Program-made: the position numbers and the translations under genes
Notes under the pieces: generated by a model
Seen by the model: the letters and a program-made list of their open reading frames with translations, nothing else
Database searches by the model: none
Told to the model about the DNA's origin: nothing
In this document: piece by piece, positions 8,194 through 14,071 of the stretch
How positions within the stretch are numbered: position 1 is the first letter of the stretch
How the letters are laid out: every line of letters starts with the position of its first letter
Assembly: GCA_030447145.1 (NCBI GenBank)
Contig: JAUJLY010000027.1
Coordinates: forward strand, 1 to 14,352
Direction: 5' to 3'
DNA length: 14,352 nt
DNA from: Thermomicrobiales bacterium
Lineage (GTDB): Bacteria > Chloroflexota > Chloroflexia > Thermomicrobiales > UBA6265

Positions 8194-8211
8194 GGCGTTC
8201 CCACGCCTACT
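8036..8211 (-). repeat. 176-bp near-identical block shared with 5269-5444 (unit 2)
   Basis: Partner of the block in regulator copy 1: 173 of 176 identical, no gaps, from 18 bp before ATG to about codon 53. One protein change results (RTTPR in copy 1, RTAPR in copy 2). The promoters beyond it are not part of the identity block. Confidence 0.9.
8194..8207 (-). promoter_or_regulatory. Hairpin touching the start codon of regulator copy 2
   Basis: Same GGCGT-GGGA-ACGCC hairpin as before copy 1, with GGGA in the loop and ATG immediately after. Because it lies in the near-identical block, its conservation is not independent evidence of function. Confidence 0.4.
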
Positions 8212-8240
8212 TAAGCCTGATTGCCCTCATTCCTGTTGCA

Positions 8241-8269
8241 ACCTTAGCACCGGCGGCCTTTGATGTCAC
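8241..8269 (-). promoter_or_regulatory. Extended -10 promoter of regulator copy 2
   Basis: Minus strand: GTGACA (8269-8264), 17-bp spacer, TAAGGT (8246-8241), preceded by TGC. The -10 lies 48 nt from the ATG. Spacer length, extended -10 and distance to ATG are identical to the promoter at 12020-12048 in front of the broken third copy. Confidence 0.7.
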
Positions 8270-8418
8270 TTTCTTCGGTGTATCAGGAATGTCCCGGTGC
8301 ATTCGATTTGGGTCGGCGTCGTGCAAACCCTGGTCACGAAGGATTGACCCCTACACACATAGATGTCTTTTGTGCCGTAGCGGCGATGGAACACACATCG
8401 GGGATATGAGATATACCG

Positions 8419-9300
8419 TCAGCACAGGTCCAGGAAGGCCTGCTCGGCCCTGGACAGCACACGATCACGACACTGCACCAGCCAGAAATGCCGCCGGCAC
8501 TCCCAACCGGCACATTGGAGGATCACCACGTCCCCAGCCCTAACATCGACATCCAGTGTCTGCGCTGACAGGATTCCTACTCCCAGGCCCGCGGCAACCG
8601 CCCGCTTCACCGCCTCGTTACTCCCGAGCTGGATCGTCTTCACTGGGTTCATGTCATGCGCGGCCAGGCAACGGAGCATGTACTCCCGGGTGGCCGAGCC
8701 GGTCTCGCGAAGAACGAACGTTTCATCGGTCAAATCGTTCAACTGCAGGGGTTGACGCGCGAGAAGGGAGCTTCCTGCGGCGGCGAAGAGCTCCAACTCG
8801 TCGCTGAAGAGACGACGGGCAACGAGTTCGGGACCCGGGTCTGGCCTCCCGACAATCCCAAATCCCAGACCGCGCTCGCGCACCTCGTGGAGGATCTGCT
8901 CGCTGTTGCCGATGCGCACTTCCATCTCGATTGCCGAGTACGCCTGGCGGAATCGGCCGAGCATCCCCGGCAGCCATGTTTCCGCGACCGTCGCACTCGC
9001 ACCGACGACCAGTCGGCCAGTTCGCAACCCTTCGAGATCCTCTACCGCGTGTCCGAGGTCGTTGACAAGACCGGCAATGCGACGTGCATAGGCGGCTACC
9101 AGTTCCCCGGTTGCCGTCGGACGTACCCGCCGCCCGCTACGCTCCATCAGCGGCACTCCATAGAAGCGCTCCAGGTTCCTGACGTGGATTGATATCGCCG
9201 GCTGTGCTATGCCCTCCGCCTCGGCGGCGGCGGTCATCGTGCCGTGATCGACCACTGCCAGGAGGAGTGCCAGTGCCTGAAGGGTGGGCCGCTCAATCAT
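8419..9300 (-). CDS. LysR-family transcriptional regulator
   Basis: 293 residues. N-terminal winged helix-turn-helix at about 5-66 (TMTAAAEAEGIAQPAISIHVRNLE in two overlapping halves, then MERSGRRVRPTATGE), a linker helix to about 90, and a periplasmic-binding-like effector domain from about 93 (GRLVVGASATVAETWLPGML) with the AVAAGLGVGILS segment near 233-244. The effector domain resembles the CysL/CbbR side of the family, but the ligand cannot be read from sequence. The start is supported by AGGGA 7 nt upstream and a good promoter (9341-9369). It is divergent from the small secreted gene at 9417 with a 116-bp shared control region, the usual arrangement for a LysR regulator and its target; regulation of that gene or of itself is inferred. 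Confidence 0.92.
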   Translation of the reverse strand: MIERPTLQALALLLAVVDHGTMTAAAEAEGIAQPAISIHVRNLERFYGVPLMERSGRRVRPTATGELVAAYARRIAGLVNDLGHAVEDLEGLRTGRLVVGASATVAETWLPGMLGRFRQAYSAIEMEVRIGNSEQILHEVRERGLGFGIVGRPDPGPELVARRLFSDELELFAAAGSSLLARQPLQLNDLTDETFVLRETGSATREYMLRCLAAHDMNPVKTIQLGSNEAVKRAVAAGLGVGILSAQTLDVDVRAGDVVILQCAGWECRRHFWLVQCRDRVLSRAEQAFLDLC

Positions 9301-9334
9301 AGTGTTTCCCTATGATGATAATCACGAATACATA

Positions 9335-9364
9335 TTGGACATTATAGGTGCACAGGCGTATGTT
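9335..9364 (+). promoter_or_regulatory. Probable promoter of the small secreted gene
   Basis: TTGGAC (9335-9340), an 18-bp spacer and TATGTT (9359-9364) precede the start at 9417 by about 52 nt. It overlaps the LysR promoter almost completely, so the two would compete for RNA polymerase. Confidence 0.45.
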
Positions 9365-9369
9365 GATAA
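9341..9369 (-). promoter_or_regulatory. Promoter of the LysR gene
   Basis: Minus strand: TTATCA (9369-9364), 17-bp spacer and a perfect TATAAT (9346-9341), 41 nt upstream of the LysR start. The region also holds AT-rich imperfect dyads (for example ATGATGATAATCA near 9312-9324) where a LysR protein could bind. Confidence 0.6.
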
Positions 9370-9416
9370 ATAAGGATCGGTCCCATCATTCCATACACAC
9401 GTGAAGGAGCAGTCCC

Positions 9417-9767
9417 ATGAAACGTGCATTTTGTGCTGCCGTGTTCGTCCTGGCGCTGACATTGGCCAGCGGGGGCGATGTCGTAGCTCACAGGATTACC
9501 GTCACGACACCTGCCGGAGAGGTCGTCGACAACAAGGACCTCGCAAGAAACATTACACCGCGACTCTTCGACGAAGATGGCAATAACGTCGGCAAGGACG
9601 AGGGCACATTCAGTGCTGCCAGCCGCGGCACCAATACGGCTTGTGAAGCGGTTCCAGAGATGGCCCCGTGCGCATCACTGGCGGCACGTGCCACAAATAG
9701 GCTTGATCCTGGCAGAGGTATGTATTGTTCACAATGTGGACGTCCTGCCCTTGGCGCTACGCGCTGA
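9417..9767 (+). CDS. Small exported protein, probably frameshifted near its C-terminus
   Basis: 116 residues as read. A clear signal peptide (residues 1-24, hydrophobic FCAAVFVLALTLA, cleavage near VVA-HRI) has AAGGAG 7 nt before ATG. The mature part HRITVTTPAGEVVDNK resembles small exported proteins of Chloroflexota. Around residue 78 (GTNTACEA) the reading looks wrong: the +1-shifted frame continues SGSRDGPVRITGGTCHK and stops at 9698-9700, a more plausible end than the 30-odd residues of the main frame. A one-base indel, in nature or in the assembly, is therefore suspected near 9650. Divergent from the LysR gene and possibly its target. Function unknown. Confidence 0.55.
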   Translation: MKRAFCAAVFVLALTLASGGDVVAHRITVTTPAGEVVDNKDLARNITPRLFDEDGNNVGKDEGTFSAASRGTNTACEAVPEMAPCASLAARATNRLDPGRGMYCSQCGRPALGATR

Positions 9768-9874
9768 TTGCCCCAGCCCTCATCCGTTCGCTCTGGCCCG
9801 GCCTGAGACACCAAGCGGTCACCGTGGCGGCAATCCTCCCTCTGGTCGGAAGTATCTTCTGGACCGGAGGGGGT
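9755..9874 (+). pseudogene. Possible fragment of a 7TM sensor histidine kinase
   Basis: About 40 codons without start or stop of their own read RYALIAPALIRSLWPGLRHQ and then AVTVAAILPLVGSIFWTGG. This resembles the conserved Arg-Gln followed by a hydrophobic helix in the N-terminal 7TM region of histidine kinases (HisKA_7TM type). No kinase domain follows on this strand. The match is from memory and short, so it could be chance hydrophobic coding. Confidence 0.3.
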
Positions 9875-9984
9875 GCTATGGTTCATGGCAGATTGTTCCG
9901 ATGCCAGATCTCCGTGCCCTTCCCGGTCTGGGCGCGGCTTTGGTTGTTGAGGCGGAGCAAGCCTGCCGTCGTAGCCTGTGCGCC

Positions 9985-10635
9985 TCAGCTCTCCAGCGCC
10001 TCGGGAACCGCCTCCTCGAGTTCGAGAGCCATGCCCTCTGCCCAGAATCTCGAAAACGCTTCTCCACCAAGCATTGCGCGTAGCTTCACCATGGCCGCAT
10101 CAAAGCTGTCTCGATACCGGGGCGGGATCTGGTGGCCAGTGGTGGCACGAGCAGCTGCTTGGGCACCAAACAGACGAGCCGCAGCCTCGGCAGGGCCGAC
10201 CTGCGCCTTCATGATTGAAAAGCCAGCCAATGCATGCAGGAGATGCCATCGATCCCCCGTCTGCCACATCAGTGCCAGTCCCTCGCTGTACCGGATGTGC
10301 GCCTCAGCGTAGTCTCCCCAGTCAAGCGCGATATCGCCAAAGTACACGAGCGCGAGCCCCATGCCGGGGCCACCTCCCGCCTCCTGCTGCTTGAGCAGGC
10401 CCTGCTTCCCGAGATTCATGGCACGCTGCCGGTCGCCCAAACGGGAAATCGCACCCGCGAGCTGGCTGAACGCCAATGCGGCCCAGAGGGCATCACTTGA
10501 GGTTGCAGGAGCGCCATATTCAGCCAGCGACTGGCTAATCAGGCGTGCGGCTCGTTCGTTGTCGTTCCACTCAAGGGCAACGGCTCCAAGTGTATGCAGC
10601 GCGTGCAATGCCCAATCGCTCCCCCAGTACTCGCC
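9985..10635 (-). pseudogene. 3' remnant (TPR region) of a third STAND regulator
   Basis: 216 codons with clear helical-repeat pattern (WALHALHTLGAVALEWNDNE, LGDRQRAMNLGKQGLLKQQE, ALVYFGDIALDWGDYAEA), ending in the same closing segment as the two intact paralogues: AAARLFGAQAAARA, then LGGEAFSRFWAEGMALELEEA. The stop falls exactly where the linker to the LuxR domain begins in the paralogues, and no LuxR domain was found below it. Upstream homology ends at about 10635, where the DNA becomes the histidine kinase piece in another frame. No start codon with an RBS belongs to it. Read as the back part of the gene whose front lies at 11885-11972. Confidence 0.75.
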
Positions 10636-10967
10636 AGTCGGACAACGCCGACGCCATCGCGGCCCCGGGTATCCGGCGGCACGCCTGCCGAGGCCTGGAA
10701 CGCCTTCAGGACAACGTCGATCTTCTGGGCCGCCCCTTCCATGACTGCAAGACCCTCCAGGCATTCCTCTGCCCCGTGGAGTCGGTCCTGGGTGATGGCT
10801 CGGGTGAACATCTGGGTACGGGCCATCATCACCGTGAGCGGGTTGCGCAACTCGTGCAGCAAGCGTGTCAGCGTCTCGGCGTCAATCGGCTGTGGAATGT
10901 CGTCCTCGGGGCAGTGCTCCTGTGGTTCCACGGCCAACGGCGCCATCCCTGCAATGTCGTCACTCAT
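10539..10967 (-). CDS. DHp-only histidine kinase piece (HisKA without ATPase domain)
   Basis: 142 codons. Residues about 30-92 are a HisKA dimerisation/phosphoacceptor domain with H-box HELRNPL (His38), followed by a second helix (MEGAAQKIDVVLKAFQAS). No N, G1 or G2 boxes of a HATPase domain follow. From about residue 95-120 the frame runs into DNA of the TPR regulator remnant, read in the wrong frame, so the C-terminal tail is not native. ATG 10967 overlaps the TGA of the response regulator (ATGA), a sign of translational coupling. Two readings are possible: a full kinase truncated by recombination, or a natural stand-alone phosphotransfer module whose last codons were replaced. Without ATPase it cannot autophosphorylate; it would need a partner kinase. 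Confidence 0.6.
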   Translation of the reverse strand: MSDDIAGMAPLAVEPQEHCPEDDIPQPIDAETLTRLLHELRNPLTVMMARTQMFTRAITQDRLHGAEECLEGLAVMEGAAQKIDVVLKAFQASAGVPPDTRGRDGVGVVRLASTGGAIGHCTRCIHLEPLPLSGTTTNEPHA

Positions 10968-11392
10968 TGGAGCGGAGAGATCACGGAGCCACCCTCGGCG
11001 GCGGTCTTGCCCAGTGCCTCTCTCACGACATTCATCAGGTGATCGACGTCGAAGGGCTTGAGCACCACCCGGATGCCCAGGCTGGCCAGATGCTCCTGCA
11101 ACTCCCGGGCTTCACGTACTGCCCCCGTGCAGAGGATGATCGGAATCTGCCGGGTGCGACGATCCATCGTGAGCATCGTCAGGAAGACCCACTCGTCATC
11201 GGAGGAGCGCCACATGTAGTCGATGGTGATCACATCGGGGGCTAGCGCCACGACGGCGTCGAGGTCCTTGTCCAGACGAGACTGGGTCGTGACCTTGAAC
11301 CCTTCCTCTTCGAAGATGGATTTCTGGAGCGCGAGGATGTCCGGGGGGTGGTTGACACAGAGAATGTGGGGTTGCTGACCATTGGTATTCAT
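10964..11392 (-). CDS. Single-domain response regulator with degenerate acidic pocket
   Basis: 142 residues, one receiver domain with no output domain. The phosphoacceptor is Asp58 (VITIDYMW); conserved Thr in IILCTGA and Lys in VLKPFD are present. The acidic pair normally found after strand 1 (DD) is replaced by Asn14-His15 (ILCVNHPPDIL), which should weaken Mg2+ binding and phosphorylation. Similar ILVVN-type receivers are, from memory, common in Chloroflexota. ATG 11392 is chosen over a start 72 nt upstream because GAAAGGT precedes it by about 7 nt and the receiver fold starts right after. The stop overlaps the start of the DHp gene. It sits inside the patchwork that interrupts a STAND regulator. 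Confidence 0.85.
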   Translation of the reverse strand: MNTNGQQPHILCVNHPPDILALQKSIFEEEGFKVTTQSRLDKDLDAVVALAPDVITIDYMWRSSDDEWVFLTMLTMDRRTRQIPIILCTGAVREARELQEHLASLGIRVVLKPFDVDHLMNVVREALGKTAAEGGSVISPLQ

Positions 11393-11477
11393 GGTGTGAC
11401 CTTTCGGAGCGTGCAGGCGGACTGAGCAGATCCGGCGGGATGCAGTCGCGTCCAGTGCGGCCACAATTGAGGGGAGT

Positions 11478-11495
11478 CCTGATAAAGGTATCAGG
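11478..11495. promoter_or_regulatory. 18-bp hairpin/dyad upstream of the response regulator
   Basis: CCTGATA-AAGG-TATCAGG is a perfect 7-bp inverted repeat with a 4-nt centre, about 86 bp upstream of the response regulator start and downstream of the receiver fragment stop at 11560. No T-run follows on either strand. Candidate operator or weak hairpin. Confidence 0.35.
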
Positions 11496-11559
11496 TAGAT
11501 TAGAGCAAGTATGCAAGGCCTATGCCGAGAGGGGCGACGGGAAGGCCCGGTGCCACCCG

Positions 11560-11742
11560 CTACGCCTTGCCCATCAGTTCACCGTCGAGCCCCAGGAGAT
11601 CGTTCAGGTCGAAGGGCTTGCCCGGATAGCGGTCCCTGCCAAACGTCTCGTGCTGCTCTCTCGCCTCTTGCAGTAACTGCTCCGTGGTCGAGACCAGCAG
11701 CACGGGGACGTCGCGGGTCAATGCCGCCTGTCGCATCTGACG
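11560..11742 (-). pseudogene. 3' half of a receiver domain (fragment A)
   Basis: 60 codons read MRQAALTRDVPVLLVSTTEQ and end in KPFDLNDLLGLDGELMGKA. This matches the second half of a receiver domain: strand 4 with the conserved Ser/Thr, then the Lys-Pro-Phe motif of strand 5. The first half, with the phosphoacceptor Asp, is absent. The upstream frame to 11970 is open but not receiver-like. The fragment ends abruptly at about 11742, where a second receiver tail begins on the other strand. Confidence 0.6.
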
Positions 11743-11744
11743 CT

Positions 11745-11831
11745 CTCGGCACGACCAGTTTCCTGCCCAAGCCGTTCGACCTTGTCGCGCTGCTCGACGC
11801 GGTGGAGGCAGCGCTCGGCAAACCGTCCTAG
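11745..11831 (+). pseudogene. 3' end of a receiver domain (fragment B), opposite strand
   Basis: 28 codons ending TTSFLPKPFDLVALLDAVEA then ALGKPS and TAG: strand 5 with Lys-Pro-Phe and the final helix of a receiver domain. Everything upstream of about 11745 in this frame is antisense to fragment A. A good intrinsic terminator follows 8 nt after the stop, so this was once the true end of a transcription unit. Confidence 0.6.
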
Positions 11832-11839
11832 CTCGATGG

Positions 11840-11873
11840 GAGCCCCGGCGTCGTTTGACCGGGGCTCTCCTTT
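11840..11873 (+). terminator. Rho-independent terminator after receiver fragment B
   Basis: Stem GAGCCCCGG (11840-11848) and CCGGGGCTC (11859-11867), 9 bp perfect, 10-nt loop, followed by TCCTTT. It is the best intrinsic-terminator-like structure in the window and lies just downstream of a plus-strand stop codon. Confidence 0.7.
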
Positions 11874-11884
11874 GGCCTTCCCTT

Positions 11885-11972
11885 GACTCGTCAGCCGGTG
11901 CGAGGGTGAGAAGGCCGGGTGCCAGTAAGGACGCAACAGTGTCCCGAATGCTTGGTTTTCGTCTGCACACAT
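11885..11972 (-). pseudogene. 5' remnant of a third STAND regulator (XRE start)
   Basis: From ATG 11972 the frame reads MCADENQAFGTLLRPY, aligning without gaps to MGTRESSPFGSLLRHY of the two intact paralogues. The leader just before ATG also aligns (GTAGCCATGGAAACACC against GTAGGCGTGGGAACGCC). After codon 16 a deletion of about 4 nt shifts the frame; DNA similarity (TGGCACCCGGCC against TGGCAGCCGGAC) then continues weakly to about 11885. After that come the terminator and receiver fragments. The rest of the XRE and all of NB-ARC are missing; the TPR part reappears at 9985-10635. Confidence 0.7.
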
Positions 11973-12019
11973 GGTGTTTCCATGGCTACTGCAGCCACAA
12001 TCTCCTGGTCCCCGCTTCC

Positions 12020-12048
12020 ACCTTAGCACGGCCTCCGCCTTATGTCAC
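12020..12048 (-). promoter_or_regulatory. Orphaned extended -10 promoter of the broken third regulator
   Basis: Minus strand: GTGACA (12048-12043), 17-bp spacer, TAAGGT (12025-12020) with TGC before it. The -35, the -10 and the 48-nt distance to ATG are the same as for regulator copy 2. If still active it transcribes into the remnants, and could transcribe on towards the response regulator. Confidence 0.65.
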
Positions 12049-12401
12049 TCGCAGGTAAGTGCCGGATTGCGTGGGTAATGCGTGGCTCATGCGTGTCGTC
12101 ACCGGTGCTGGCCTGGCGCATGATGAAGATGGATCTAGCCACGACACGCCGGAAGGAGCCGAGCAACTCCTCCACATGGTCACTGTCACGATGGCCTTGT
12201 GTGTCTCGTCGGGCGACGGGCCGGCTGCCAGAGTACGTTACCAACTCGACCGACACTACCGTGCCTGCCTGATCCAGAGCATTGGCCGACCCCGGACTTC
12301 GCTGATGAGTTTCAGGTGAGTACTTTGCGCGAACTGCTTGTCGACAACTGACGATGGTGAGCAGACCTGCTATCCCGCTTCAGAACCATCCGAGAGAAGC
12401 C
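12049..12401. other. Gap with no recognised gene
   Basis: Short open frames exist on both strands (for example 12059-12319 plus, 12023-12256 minus), but none has a convincing ribosome binding site, a recognisable domain or a signal peptide. This segment should hold the promoter of the EamA gene, but no clear -35/-10 pair stands out. It may contain more decayed DNA continuous with the patchwork to its left. Confidence 0.5.
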
Positions 12402-13400
12402 ATGGTGCCCCCCGCTGTCCGTCTGTCACTCCCTGCGCTCTGGATCCGGCTGTCGCTCCAGCGTGCATTTGAGCCACGCATGCTGGCGATCCTGGCCCTT
12501 GTCAGCGCGAACGTTCTTTGGGCCGGCTCTGTGGTGGCCAGCAAGCCGATGCTCTCCCACATGCCTCCGATGACGATGGCCGCGCTGCGCGTTGCCATTG
12601 CGCTTGTCGTGCTCCGAGCTATTTTGGCGCGAACGCATGAGCAACCTGCAACCGGTTCCCTTCCAGCTTTCCTTGGTTTCACCGGCGTGACGCTCTTCTG
12701 TGCCTGTCAGAACCTTGGCCTGCTCTTCGCCGATGCCACATCGACCGCCCTGCTCAGCGGTGTCATTCCGGTGCTTACTGTCTGTCTGGCAGTACCCATC
12801 CTTCACGAGCGACTCGACGGACCTAGCTTCACCGGTATTCTCATCTCCCTGCTGGGTATCTCCATGATCGTGTTGCTCGGGACTGGTCACACGCCAGGCA
12901 CGGCGCTTCTGGAGAACCTGCTGCCAATGGCAAGCGCCATGAGCTCTGCTGTTGCCGTAGTCCTGGGGCGCCGGGCATTCAGGCAGGGCAGCAGTTTGGC
13001 CATGGTCACGGGAAGTACACAATACGGCCTTCTCTGCCTGCTACCTGGCGCCGCATTCGAGCTGGCGAGAGGTGAGATAAGTTCCCTCACCGTCCAGGAC
13101 AGCCTCCTCCTGCTCTATCTGGGAGTAGGTTGCTCGGCAGTGGCTCCGATGCTTCGGGGATACCGTCTGGCCCATCTTGAGGCGGGGCACAGCGCGGTGT
13201 ATGGCAACCTCCGGCCGCTGGCAGGCGTTGCCCTGGCAGCTGTGCTTCTCGGTGAGCCACTGACCATGAACCAGATCGGTGGCGGCGTGCTGGTGCTGTT
13301 GGGTGTCGGCGTTGCCAGCAGCCGGCAGGGCCTGAACCGACTTCCCTCCTCGCTCACTGCCAGAACTTCTGGGAGATTTGCACTCCGCTCTGCTGCCTGA
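12402..13400 (+). CDS. EamA/DMT-superfamily transporter
   Basis: 332 residues, about ten membrane segments in two homologous EamA halves (about 28-160 and 172-306), typical for inner-membrane drug/metabolite exporters of the RhaT/YdcZ/RarD type. Visible signatures: NVLWAGSVVASKPML in TM1, PVLTVCLAVPILHERL closing the first half, and NLRPLAGVALAAVLLGEPLT in the second. The substrate cannot be predicted. ATG 12402 is preferred because GAGAG lies 5 nt before it; ATG 12354 (no SD) and ATG 12480 (directly at TM1) are alternatives. The C-terminal tail of about 25 residues is polar. Converges on the RidA-family gene. Confidence 0.88.
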   Translation: MVPPAVRLSLPALWIRLSLQRAFEPRMLAILALVSANVLWAGSVVASKPMLSHMPPMTMAALRVAIALVVLRAILARTHEQPATGSLPAFLGFTGVTLFCACQNLGLLFADATSTALLSGVIPVLTVCLAVPILHERLDGPSFTGILISLLGISMIVLLGTGHTPGTALLENLLPMASAMSSAVAVVLGRRAFRQGSSLAMVTGSTQYGLLCLLPGAAFELARGEISSLTVQDSLLLLYLGVGCSAVAPMLRGYRLAHLEAGHSAVYGNLRPLAGVALAAVLLGEPLTMNQIGGGVLVLLGVGVASSRQGLNRLPSSLTARTSGRFALRSAA

Positions 13401-13443
13401 CGCGGGCCGCGGAAACACCGGGTCACGCACTGCATCTATGGAA

Positions 13444-13524
13444 GGACAGTCCCTTCGACGCCGGATATGACAGGCTGCAGCCTATGGGGAGAACCGCTGC
13501 TTGTTTCCCCTAGCTGGACTGTCC
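13444..13524. repeat. 81-bp inverted-repeat element with internal hairpins
   Basis: Perfect 9-bp terminal inverted repeats (GGACAGTCC 13444-13452, GGACTGTCC 13516-13524) enclose a 12-bp palindrome AGGCTGCAGCCT (13472-13483) and a second stem (GGGGA-AAC 13486-13494 with GTTTCCCC 13503-13510, one bulged G). The whole can fold as a closed multibranch structure on either strand. It sits between convergent genes, so it could be a bidirectional terminator, a structured RNA, or a miniature repeat element. No target-site duplication was seen. Confidence 0.5.
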
Positions 13525-13565
13525 ACCATGCCACGACGTGGCCTCAGGACGATATGCATCCGTGC

Positions 13566-14021
13566 CTACTCAATCTCGAAGATCGTCTCGACCTCTACCG
13601 CGACGTCATTCGGGAGAGCCTGGAGACCGACCGCCGAGCGAGCATGGACGCCCTTCTCGCCGAACACCTCGTAATAGAACTCCGATGCACCGTGGACGAC
13701 AGCGGGGGTGTCGCCGAAACCGGGTGCTGCGTTGACCATCCCGAGGAGTTTGACAATGCGCCTGATGCGGGAGAGATCTCCCAGCACCGATTTCGCGGCG
13801 GCAAGTTGGCCGATGGCACACTCCCGGGCAGCCTGGTATCCCTGCTCCACCGTCAGTGTATCGCCGACCCTTCCCCGAAGATCGGGGCTGCTGGGGGTGG
13901 ATCCCGACACAAAGAGCAGGTAGCCAGCGGTGATGACGCCGGCCGCGACGGCGGGATGGAAGGGTGTGAAGTCCGCCAATTCGATCCCGAGTTCCTGCAA
14001 ACGTTCCTCTGGAGTGGACAT
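13566..14021 (-). CDS. RidA/YjgF/UK114-family protein
   Basis: 151 residues. RidA-type proteins hydrolyse reactive enamines/imines formed by PLP enzymes; this longer type (about 150 against 128 residues) is a separate branch of the family whose activity varies. The C-terminal signature HARSAVGLQALPNDVAVEVE carries Arg128, equivalent to the catalytic Arg105 of E. coli RidA; the VSGSTP segment near 39-44 is the usual early strand-turn. An ideal AGGAGG lies 5 nt before ATG 14021. It lies 50 nt downstream of an unidentified gene on the same strand, probably in one operon, which may name the enzyme whose by-product it clears. Confidence 0.9.
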   Translation of the reverse strand: MSTPEERLQELGIELADFTPFHPAVAAGVITAGYLLFVSGSTPSSPDLRGRVGDTLTVEQGYQAARECAIGQLAAAKSVLGDLSRIRRIVKLLGMVNAAPGFGDTPAVVHGASEFYYEVFGEKGVHARSAVGLQALPNDVAVEVETIFEIE

Positions 14022-14071
14022 GAGTTCCTCCTGGTTGCTGGTTGGATAGGTCGTCAGGGCATCCCCAATTG

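Noticed and set aside
10636..10764. Start of the TPR frame at 10764 as a real gene start
   Set aside because: The first 43 residues are the histidine kinase DNA read in another frame; no RBS of its own and no similarity to the family.
11511..11744. Upstream half of the plus-strand receiver frame
   Set aside because: Antisense to receiver fragment A and unlike any receiver N-terminus; only the last 28-29 codons match.
12059..12319. 86-codon plus-strand open frame before the EamA gene
   Set aside because: No ribosome binding site, no domain, and equally long frames on the other strand.
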